Assembly: GCF_000154785.2 (NCBI RefSeq)
Contig: NC_015730.1
Location: 2,046,001 to 2,110,000, forward strand
Source of the DNA: Roseobacter litoralis Och 149
GTDB taxonomy: Bacteria; Pseudomonadota; Alphaproteobacteria; Rhodobacterales; Rhodobacteraceae
Reading direction: 5' to 3'
Length of the DNA: 64,000 bases
In this document: positions 57,414-64,000 of the stretch, one piece after another
Position numbering within the stretch: position 1 is the stretch's first letter
How the letters are laid out: every line of letters starts with the position of its first letter
The notes under the pieces: model-generated
Database searches by the model: none
What the model was told of the DNA's origin: nothing
What the model saw: the letters and a program-made list of their open reading frames with translations, nothing else
Made by a program: the position numbers and the translations under genes

Positions 57414-58603
57414 ATGAATACCGAGATTATCGATGCCGGGCGTGACACAAGCGGCGGCTACAAGGTGGACGTGTCGCGCGGCACGAACGTGGACCGCGTT
57501 TCGTCCGAATGGTTCTCGCGGCCGGATGACGAGCGGTATCTGTCCCTCGACGATCTCTTTTCATCCGTAAAAGGTCGGGCGGAGCGGAGCCGGACGCGCA
57601 CTGTGGAAAGCGCGGCGATCCGGGTCGAGGCGCATCGCGACAACCCGGAAAAGCTGGGGCTGGTCCTGCCCGGCGCGGACGAACCCATCGCGCCGACACA
57701 TTGGTCCTTTGGCCAGCTCTCGAGCCTCGTCGGCGCGCCTGCAGCCTATCTGCGCCAACTGCCCGCGCCGCTGGCGGGCATTAACCTTCAGTACGGCCTT
57801 ACCAACCACCGGGTCGAGCAGATCAAGACCATGGAGGTCGCGGATGGTCGCACGGAACTGCGCGCCGTGACCGGCCCCGACTACGGGCGCATCTACGACT
57901 TTGAGTTGGTCTCCGCCGTGCAGCGCATCGCGGGCAACGGCACGGGCGACACGTGCTGGAAGGTCCCCGGCGTGCTCGACTGGTCGACCGGCATCTACAA
58001 TCCGCGCGTGGACGTGACGAAGGAAACGACGACGCTCTACGCATCGGACCGCGACGTGTTCCTGTTCCTCGTCGATGACATGAACCCCATCGAGGCGGGG
58101 CTGTTGCCCGATGGCTCGCCCGACCTTTTTTCCGTGGGTTCTACTGCTGGAATTCCGAGGTGGGCGCCAAGACGCTCGGCATCGCCAGCTTCTACCTGCG
58201 GGCGGTCTGCCAGAACCGCAACCTCTGGGGCGTCGAAGATTTCCAGGAGATCACCATCCGGCACTCGAAATACGCGGCCTCCCGTTTCGCCCACGAGGCC
58301 GCGCCTGCGCTCAGCCGCTTTGCCGAATCCTCACCCGCGCCCTTCATCGACGGCATCCGCGCGGCGCGGGAGAAAATCGTCGCGCGAACGGACGAGGACC
58401 GTCAGGATTTCCTCCGCAAGCGCGGGTTCTCGAAGGCGGAGACGGGGCGGATCGTCGAGACGGTCCTGGCCGAGGAAGGCCGCCCGCCCGAGAGCGTCTT
58501 CGACTTCGTGCAGGGGATCACCGCGGTGGCCCGGTCCAAGCCGCAGCAGGATGCGCGGCTGGTGATGGAGGGCAAGGCGAAAGCGTTGTTGGAGAAAGCC
58601 TAA
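57414..58603 (+). pseudogene. DUF932 (phage/plasmid-like TIGR03299) protein, frameshifted
   Basis: Frame one from ATG 57414 gives the DUF932 N-terminal two-thirds up to SPDLF; frame two resumes as FRGFYCWNSEVGAKTLG and ends at 58603. The join is in a run of six T (58126-58131): a seventh T would restore a 396-residue protein of normal DUF932 length. Either a real -1 indel, a homopolymer sequencing error, or slippage on the T-run. DUF932 proteins are common on plasmids and integrative elements; function unknown. The leader RNA precedes it and a hairpin follows. Confidence 0.78.
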
Positions 58604-58668
58604 ATGCGTTGAATATGAATTCCGATCAACGTCCTATCGGGATAATCTCAAGTACTGAATGAAGATGT

Positions 58669-58690
58669 CGAGGGGCGTTATAGCCCCTCG
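58669..58690. terminator. Hairpin between DUF932 and RES genes
   Basis: CGAGGGGC (58669-58676), loop GTTATA, GCCCCTCG (58683-58690): perfect 8-bp stem between two convergent genes. It overlaps the last codons of the RES gene and may end both transcripts; no T-run. Confidence 0.5.
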
Positions 58691-59367
58691 ATCGTGAACT
58701 CGGGCACACCTTGCCAGACCAGCTTCCAGCTCGCGCCCGGGCGGACATTCTGGATGATGCCGGGATCGAAAGCGACGAAGCACCGCCCGCCCGGGTGACG
58801 CACGGATGGGTAGATCAGCCCGCGATGCCCCTCTGCCCTCAAGTCCGCGGCGAGACGCTGCCCGGCCGGATAGCCCCGCTCGGGGACCGGATCGAGCGCG
58901 GGATGCGCTTCCCCGTTCAGATCGGGGAAATCCCCGATGAAGTCCGCCAGCAGTTCCACGTAGCGAGCCTCGTCCTCGTAGCGGCCGATGAAGCCCAATT
59001 CACGGGTCCGGTGAAACCCGACCTCTTGCGCGCTCGTCAGCATGTCCCAGGCGCAGTACCACGCACCGCGGTCGCCGGTGTTGAACCGGTTGCCCGAAGG
59101 TCGCGTGTAGGTGAAGGCCGCGTTGATATGGCTCTGACCGTAAAGGGACAGGTCATGCGACCGCCGAGCGAAAGCGAGTTCGCGACGGTCAAGCGCGGGA
59201 CTGCCCTGCGCTTCGGCGATCAGGCGGGCGCTGGTCTCGCCTTCGATCTCGGCGAGAATCGCGGCCTCCTCGTCACTGTCGACCAGCCCCCGCAGCACTG
59301 GGGGCTTGTGATGGGTCTCGGAGATCAGCCGGACAAGGGCGCGATCGTTGACCGACGTGATCCTCAA
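58678..59367 (-). CDS. RES-domain toxin
   Basis: 229 residues with the RES-domain pattern: R/E/S-containing segments GNRFNTGDRGAWYCAWD, SAQEVGFHRTRELG, and a C-terminal SVRHPGGRCFVAFDPGI. RES toxins of Xre-RES type II systems deplete or consume NAD+ in the cytoplasm. Start ATG 59367 overlaps the antitoxin stop by 4 bp. The arrangement antitoxin-then-toxin with coupling is standard. Carried on the dusA element, where it could stabilise the insertion. Confidence 0.86.
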   Translation of the reverse strand: MRITSVNDRALVRLISETHHKPPVLRGLVDSDEEAAILAEIEGETSARLIAEAQGSPALDRRELAFARRSHDLSLYGQSHINAAFTYTRPSGNRFNTGDRGAWYCAWDMLTSAQEVGFHRTRELGFIGRYEDEARYVELLADFIGDFPDLNGEAHPALDPVPERGYPAGQRLAADLRAEGHRGLIYPSVRHPGGRCFVAFDPGIIQNVRPGASWKLVWQGVPEFTIEGL

Positions 59368-59753
59368 ACCCCGCCCCGCAGCGCATCGACATAGCCCCGC
59401 ACGCGCAGGATCTTGGGCAATCCCCCTTCGATCATCGCGTCCACGGGCCGCGCGCCGTCGAACTCCGGACCCCGGTTAGGCAGCTTCACCCAGTCCCGCG
59501 AGATCGGCTCATTGAAATAGAGCTCGAGCGACTTGTAGAGGCCGATCAGCGCGCTCAGGCGCAGCATCTGGTCTCGCGTCAAATCCCCCGCAAAATCGGG
59601 CTTCTTCGCCCGCTTCCAGGTCGAGTCCGACATATCCGCCAGCGCCGCCGCCTCCCGCAGGGTGAGCGACCAGGCGTCCGCGATCCGGGCGAAGGCCTTA
59701 AGAGCGACACCCTGCCGATCCGGCGCAGGACGTTCCAGAACAACGTTTTCCAT
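59364..59753 (-). CDS. Xre/MbcA/ParS-type antitoxin
   Basis: 129 residues: N-terminal helix-turn-helix region (LTLREAAALADMSDSTWKRA) and a C-terminal ParS/MbcA toxin-binding domain (YFNEPISRDWVKLPNRGPEF). It neutralises the RES toxin and probably represses its own promoter. ATG 59753 is preferred over the longer frame to 59807 because ATG 59753 follows a GAGCG-like ribosome site and the extra residues lie in the operator region. The palindromic operator is 37 bp upstream. Confidence 0.85.
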   Translation of the reverse strand: MENVVLERPAPDRQGVALKAFARIADAWSLTLREAAALADMSDSTWKRAKKPDFAGDLTRDQMLRLSALIGLYKSLELYFNEPISRDWVKLPNRGPEFDGARPVDAMIEGGLPKILRVRGYVDALRGGV

Positions 59754-59789
59754 GTGTTGACGCTCCTTCCTAGCTTGACTGATGATATA

Positions 59790-59825
59790 AGGCCATATGG
59801 ATTGCATTGCAAGTCCATATGGCCT
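59790..59825. promoter_or_regulatory. Palindromic operator of the toxin-antitoxin pair
   Basis: AGGCCATATGGA (59790-59801) and TCCATATGGCCT (59814-59825): 12-bp perfect inverted repeat, spacer TTGCATTGCAAG. Each arm is itself near-palindromic (CCATATGG). It lies 37 bp upstream of the antitoxin start, where the Xre-type antitoxin would bind for autoregulation. Confidence 0.75.
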
Positions 59826-59837
59826 AGTCGGTGTCTC

Positions 59838-59923
59838 CAGAGTAAGAGGGGGGCCGGGTTTTCCGTGACGGGTTTGGAGGTCGGGAGAGAGGCTCCCGGC
59901 TGGCCTGTCACGGAGATATCCCG
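59838..59923 (+). promoter_or_regulatory. Structured 5' leader, copy 2 (before parB-like gene)
   Basis: Outer helix CCGTGACGGG (59863-59872) with CCTGTCACGG (59904-59913), one G-U. Inner hairpin CGGGAG (59882-59887), loop AGAGG, CTCCCG (59893-59898). Against copy 1, inner pair 3 is G-C here and A-U there, while the loop and TTTGGAGGT are unchanged. The same AGAGTnAGAGGGG tract precedes both. Confidence 0.68.
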
Positions 59924-60799
59924 ATGACCAAGCAACAGAAAATCACCCTCAGCGCCTCGCGCGACATCCCCTTCAATAAGCTGATGCTCAGCCAGTCGAA
60001 CGTGCGCCACGTCAAGGCCGGCGTGTCGATCGAGGAGCTGGCCGAGGACATCGCGCGGCGGACGCTGCTCAGCTCCATCACGGTGCGGCCGGTGCTGGAC
60101 GACAGTGGTGCCGAGACCGGCATGTACACGATCCCCGCCGGCGGGCGGCGGTTCCGGGCGCTGGAACTGCTTGTGAAACAGAAGCGCATGAACAAGACTG
60201 CACTTGTGCCCTGCATCGTGCGCACCGACGGGCTCGCCGAGGAGGACAGCCTGGCCGAGAACGTCCAGCGCGCGCCGCTGCATCCGCTCGACCAGTTCCG
60301 CGCGTTTCAGGCGATGCGCGAGAAGGGTCGCACTGAGGAGGAGATCGCCGCGGCCTTCTTCGTCTCAGCCAGCGTGGTCAAACAGCGGCTGAAGCTCGCC
60401 GCCGTGGCGCCCTCGCTGCTCGACGCCTATGCCGAGGAAGAGATGACCCTCGACCAGCTCATGGCCTTCACGGTCAATCCCGATCACGCGCGGCAGGAGC
60501 AGGTCTGGGATGCTCGATCGCTTCATGGCCACGGACCGCGGGTTCGCCGCAGCGCGCAAAACAGGATCGAGGGCGCACCGCAAGAAACCAGATCCATCGA
60601 AGCCACTGGATACCGATCATGGCTAAGTATCTGTGAAATCGTAAGTCTCTTGGCAGATCGCATTGCACACGGTTCGCACATCGGTCCGCCCTACCTGCCT
60701 CAGTTTGCTACGGAGTCGATCCGATCCTCCATCGGGCCCGGGCGTTCGACTCATGGTCAATTACCAAAACCGGACCTTTACGCTGACAGCAGCGAATGA
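59924..60799 (+). pseudogene. ParB/Spo0J-family protein with a replaced C-terminus
   Basis: The first about 195 residues are a plasmid/ICE-type ParB: DIPFNKLMLSQSNVRHVKAG, the ParB nuclease-like box IPAGGRRFRALELL, and a helix-turn-helix-like EEIAAAFFVSASVVKQRLKL. After ARQEQVWDA (near base 60510) similarity stops; the frame continues through unrelated, low-quality sequence to 60799. Family members are much longer (usually over 600 residues), so the gene is truncated by a deletion or rearrangement. ATG 59924 follows CGGAGATA. The leader RNA precedes it. Confidence 0.8.
60509..60622 (+). pseudogene. Unidentified coding fragment fused to the parB remnant
   Basis: In the frame offset from parB, bases 60509-60622 read MLDRFMATDRGFAAARK, continue with a lysine/arginine-rich stretch and end in PLDTDHG and TAA. 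It starts exactly where ParB similarity stops, so it is probably the 3' end of another gene joined by deletion. I do not recognise its family. Confidence 0.35.
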
Positions 60800-60878
60800 G
60801 GCGTCCGAGCTACTTTGTTTAGTGCTGCGCCATGCACGAATAGCAGCTATTTGTCTCAAATCGGTTGGTGCGGGCCTC

Positions 60879-61823
60879 TTATGCAGCAGCCAACAGGGCA
60901 CGACCGATTTTCTCGACATGCACATAGTCCGTGCCGCAACATCCGCCAAAGACATTCATATTCGGATGGGCCACCCGCAGATCAACGTATTGGCTCGCCA
61001 ATTCATCGGGGTCGCCCTCTTCGAGATGACCCAACTGGCACAAGGTGCCATGGTCCAAAGAGGACGCGTTGGCCCGAAGTCCTTGGATGCGATTTGCCCA
61101 GGGTTCGGTCGCAAGTGCAGGACCGAAATCAACGGGATGAGAGCAATTGATCATGTAATAGGCGGGTGCGCTGGACGTCGCAGCATCAACCGTCTCTATG
61201 GCCTGCCTCAACGTCTCGCCACTGCGAAGTTTGCGGTCTTTTTCAACCGTAAACGAGATAACCGACAGCAAACCTGCTTCGGCTGAGGCCCTTGCGATGC
61301 CAATTGCCTCGGCGGTTGTATTCAAGGTCAGTGCTGTAACGATATCAGCACCGGCAGCTTTGAACGTATCAATCTGCTCTGCGTGGTAGGCTCTGGCACT
61401 TTCGGCGGTTAAGTCTTGATTGGTTTGATAGGCATCACCTTTCGGTCCGATGCAGCCGCTGATCACCGTTTTTTCGGCCGTCAACCCAGCGTCAGCAGCA
61501 CATTCTCGGTAAAGTTCAAAACACTTGTGGTTCATTTCAGCGAGGCCTTCCGGAGAATATCCAAGCAATGCCCCCCAGTCCCGACTTGCGCGATAGGTCA
61601 GGCTGTCAAAGATGAAAGGCGTTCCAAGCTTTACGGCGATATCAGCAAAGGCGGTGTAGTATTCCCGCAATGCCTCGGCTGACCAGTCATTATTTAGTAG
61701 GTGAAAGGCGCTGAATTCCGGCAGCGCAAAGCCACGTTTATACATAAGCCAGGTTTCCGTTCCGCCATCGGTGAGAAAAATCTCGTCCGTTTGGTGTGGC
61801 AATCGGGGTGTCGGCTGGGACAT
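60879..61823 (-). CDS. Homocysteine S-methyltransferase family protein
   Basis: 314-residue zinc methyltransferase of the MmuM/Pfam S-methyl_trans type. Zinc ligands: the cysteine in MINCSHP and the pair in GGCCGT near the C-terminus; the N-terminus LTDGGTETWLMYKRG is the usual start. It transfers a methyl group from a donor such as S-methylmethionine, betaine or another methylated compound to a thiol such as homocysteine; donor unknown. ATG 61823 has GGAG upstream. It follows a deleted FAD oxidoreductase gene by 56 bp, with which it was likely co-transcribed. Confidence 0.86.
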   Translation of the reverse strand: MSQPTPRLPHQTDEIFLTDGGTETWLMYKRGFALPEFSAFHLLNNDWSAEALREYYTAFADIAVKLGTPFIFDSLTYRASRDWGALLGYSPEGLAEMNHKCFELYRECAADAGLTAEKTVISGCIGPKGDAYQTNQDLTAESARAYHAEQIDTFKAAGADIVTALTLNTTAEAIGIARASAEAGLLSVISFTVEKDRKLRSGETLRQAIETVDAATSSAPAYYMINCSHPVDFGPALATEPWANRIQGLRANASSLDHGTLCQLGHLEEGDPDELASQYVDLRVAHPNMNVFGGCCGTDYVHVEKIGRALLAAA

Positions 61824-61879
61824 TTTACGCTCCTGTCGATGATATTGCTGTGTATCTCTGGAAAAATGGATCGTGGGTC

Positions 61880-62532
61880 TTACGCTTCAGCGGCAATGTT
61901 CTGATTGAAGCAAAACCGGTTTTGCGGATCGTATTTGGTCTTTATCTCGACAAGCCGTTCATAGTTTCGTCCGAAACTTGTCTGTGTCAGCGCCGCATTG
62001 TCCTCACCATGTCCCGCAAAATTCAGGTAGGCGCGCCCATGATGGCCAAAGCGTTCAGAATTGGACCAACCTTCGCGGGACCAGGCAATGTTTGCATCAT
62101 CGTCAGCGGGATCGGTCCAGACACCATCCAGTGAATACATCCACCCCATGGATCGGTCGCCAAAAGCGGTGGCGTCCGCTGCAACCTTGGCGGTCGCTCC
62201 ACCAAAGTTCCAAAGCGATGAGAGTGAGTTGTCCGAAGGCGCCGCCAACGCGTTTGCCATGGCAAGTTCAATCATCTTAACTGTAAGGTCTGTCAGATAG
62301 CGGGCTTTCCAGTAGCAGCGAAAATCTCCAGCAGGCATAAGACTATCGAAAAGTTGTTGCACATCGCAGTAATTCATTCGCCCGGAAAAATCGGTCGACA
62401 TTTCGCCCAGCTCGCGAAGGGGCTGCAGAAGCGTTTCACCTTCAGCTGCGTCACCGTTGTACACGCAAGCCAGTGTAAAGACCCGCTTGCCCCAGTGTTC
62501 CTCTGGGAAATCCTCGCCCCCTGCGGATAGCG
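61880..62532 (-). pseudogene. FAD-binding (BBE) oxidoreductase, 3' half only
   Basis: The C-terminal half of a berberine-bridge-type FAD oxidoreductase: GGEDFPEEHWGKRVF at the upstream edge, then substrate-domain sequence, ending with FGRNYERLVEIKTKYDPQNRF, the BBE motif. Upstream the frame is closed by a stop near 62533 and the whole FAD-binding domain is missing. An ATG at about 62573 starting MAEIQIRAFIA in another frame could be the original 5' end, implying an internal deletion. Non-functional as an oxidoreductase. Confidence 0.72.
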
Positions 62533-62776
62533 ACTAGCGATGCAATGAATGCCCTAATCTGAATCTCTGCCATCTTACGCCTCTCGATAATGCTTTTGGC
62601 TAGCCTTTCTCGGCTGAAAGCTAGTCTGTGGCAACGGCAGTTTTGTCCCGCACTGCGGACACACCTCCTGCCACAACTTATGTGCTTAAAACTGCCGATG
62701 CTGATGGAAAAACTCCGGCCTTGATCGAGGCCCAGCCGCCTGATTCACTTGCCTTATCACGGGGGAGGATCAGACG

Positions 62777-63448
62777 ATGATGGGACGGCTGGAGACGCAG
62801 GAGAACCTGTTTTACCGGTTTCGGATCGAGGATCATGTCCCGCAGGACCACCTTTTGCGTCGGATTGACCGGCTGTTGGACTTCGACGCGATCCGCCAGG
62901 AGCTGGCTGCGCTCTACAGCCATACAGGCCGCCCGTCTATCGATCCCGAGTTGATGCTGCGCATGCTGCTGATTGGCTATTTGTACGGCATCCGCTCGGA
63001 ACGACGGCTTGTCGAGGAGGTGCATCTCAATCTGGCATACCGGTGGTTCTGCAAACTGGGTTTGGAAGGTCGAGTGCCGGATCGTTCGACCTTTTCCAAG
63101 AACCGCCACGGGCGCTTTGCCGATGGCGATGTGCTGCGTCGCCTGTTCGAAAGCGTGGTCGAGAAGTGCATCGGCTTCGGCATTGTCGGCGGCACGGATG
63201 CGGCTATCGACGGCAGCACCATCGAGGCGGATGCCAACCGGGACCGCAAGAATGTGCCGGAAGCGGTTCAGAAAATCTGGTCGCGCCAGGAACAGGTGCA
63301 GCACCCGGTGGCTGAATATCTGGAAAAGTTGGCCGACGCTGAAGGCACGGTACAATCCGGCCCGAAGAAGAAACCGCCCAAGTATATCTCGGAGACCGAC
63401 CCGGAAGCGGCATGGTCGCTCAAAGACGGGCCCGGACGGTTCAGCTAG
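62777..63448 (+). pseudogene. IS1182-family transposase, 3' truncated
   Basis: 223 residues of an IS1182-type transposase N-terminal half: METQENLFYRF-like start, HTGRPSIDPELMLRMLLIGY, and DGSTIEADANRDRKN containing the first catalytic aspartate. Family proteins are roughly twice this length; here the frame stops right after GPGRFS, where homologues continue with a tyrosine-rich catalytic part. The element is therefore inactive. The 3' end meets the truncated LysR gene at a shared CTAG. Confidence 0.83.
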
Positions 63449-64000
63449 CATGGCAATACTGATACGCCAACTCCCCACTTCGTCGCCCAAAACATGTCCA
63501 GAACAGAATTGCTCCGATACCGGCATAACTGGTCGTAGCCATTGATACGCATCCAGTTCTGCAACGTGGGGTAGTGAATGCTGTCATCGGGTCCGATCCA
63601 CGCCAGACGGGAAAGATCTACATCGCCAAGGTTGGGAGACACTTTGTCTTGTGACGCATACACGGCCTGCTTGATCACTCCAACTTTCTTAACAGACATT
63701 GAATTTGGGGACGTACTTGAAGGTCTTATCGCGAGGTCTGCCTCTCGTCTCGTCAGGTTTAGAAAGTCGTTCGAAACCACAACTGACAGATCGATATCGG
63801 GGTACTTCTTGCCGAAGCTGGCAAGAACTGGGCTGAGCCAGCCGAACAGCAGTGAATCTGTTGTCGTCAACCGTACGCTGCCAAAAGGGCGAAAATCCTG
63901 TCCGGTTATCTGCCGTTCCGTGATATCGACTTCGTGCCGCAGCTTATCAAACAAGTCGCAAATTTCGATGGCCGCGGCAGTTGGCGTGTAGCCTGTCCTT
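63445..64000 (-). pseudogene. LysR-family regulator, 3' truncated and running off the window
   Basis: Visible are about 185 residues of the effector-binding domain: FRPFGSVRLTTTDSLLFGWL, then RREADLAIRPS and a last segment ATKWGVGVSVLPC before a premature stop. LysR proteins normally continue about 40 residues beyond this point, so the 3' end was lost when the IS fragment joined. The frame is open to base 64000 (upstream residues GYTPTAAAIEICD), so the DNA-binding domain lies beyond the window. Confidence 0.82.

Larger units (their letters stand above)
56123..60622. mobile_element. Integrative element at the dusA 5' end (boundaries inferred)
   Basis: The segment begins at the dusA start with a dusA-associated tyrosine integrase and carries a DUF932 gene, a RES/Xre pair and a ParB-like gene. 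These are plasmid/island-type functions with visibly higher GC than the flanks. The left edge is set by dusA. The right edge is uncertain: ParB is broken near 60510 and the sequence after it is mosaic. I looked for a second copy of the dusA 5' sequence and found none, so the distal attachment site is either lost or beyond the window. Confidence 0.65.

Noticed and set aside
56200..60690. CATTGCACAC at about 56212 and 60663 as possible attachment repeats
   Set aside because: Only ten bases match and the flanks differ; expected dusA 5' sequence is not present at the second site.
60663..61286. 207-codon plus-strand frame across the decay zone
   Set aside because: It is the opposite-strand shadow of the homocysteine S-methyltransferase gene.
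1..64000. CRISPR arrays and rRNA genes
   Set aside because: No regularly spaced repeats and no rRNA-like sequence were seen.

Overview
The window is a piece of an alphaproteobacterial chromosome. The likely source is a marine Rhodobacterales / Roseobacter-group bacterium. I base this on gene content and order read from the sequence: a yajC-secD-secF-ccmABCDG block, a VPLPA-CTERM protein, PleD divergent from a DUF3572 gene, hom-glpX-recJ, a PutA divergent from an Lrp regulator, an MttB-like methyltransferase, and an H-NOX / HNOBA-GGDEF pair. No species call is possible without a search.

Layout. Bases 1-6200 hold the end of fliG, a LpxL-type acyltransferase, a DUF1223 protein, acnA and a VPLPA-CTERM protein. 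Bases 6221-12374 are one long minus-strand block: the Sec accessory genes yajC-secD-secF, a small Mth938-like gene, then cytochrome c maturation genes ccmA, ccmB, ccmC, ccmD and ccmG. Bases 12490-20600 hold a trypsin-like protease, serS, a 3-hydroxyisobutyrate-dehydrogenase-like gene, a small lipoprotein, hom-glpX-recJ and tRNA-Glu. An RND efflux pair follows (21184-25486). A signalling stretch (25602-31396) contains HNOBA-GGDEF, an H-NOX homologue lacking its heme ligand, an MttB-like methyltransferase, a HAD phosphatase, DUF3572 and a frameshifted pleD. An ECF sigma cluster with a Spy-like sensor and an EF-hand protein occupies 31403-33379.

Bases 33570-44285 hold DUF983, Nudix, a DMT exporter, a carnitine-degradation operon (BKACE, lipocalin, carnitine dehydrogenase fused to a thioesterase), an aldo/keto reductase, a LexA-box-preceded ImuA-like gene, YceI, an MFS transporter and metG. 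Then come a chemoreceptor, tRNA-Leu, a TPR protein, Lrp/putA, rhomboid, an inositol-monophosphatase-like gene, a PhyH-like dioxygenase and dusA.

From about 56123 the character changes. A dusA-associated tyrosine integrase stands head-to-head with dusA. It is followed by a GC-rich cargo: a DUF932 gene (frameshifted), a RES/Xre toxin-antitoxin pair with a palindromic operator, and a ParB-like gene whose 3' end is lost. The DUF932 and ParB genes each carry the same roughly 85-nt structured leader, with paired-base changes between the copies. From 60.5 kb to the right edge the sequence is a decay zone: an intact homocysteine S-methyltransferase gene, the 3' half of a FAD oxidoreductase, a truncated IS1182-type transposase and a truncated LysR regulator. 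The most unusual items are the heme-ligandless H-NOX coupled to a diguanylate cyclase, the repeated RNA leader, and the lipocalin translationally coupled within the carnitine operon.
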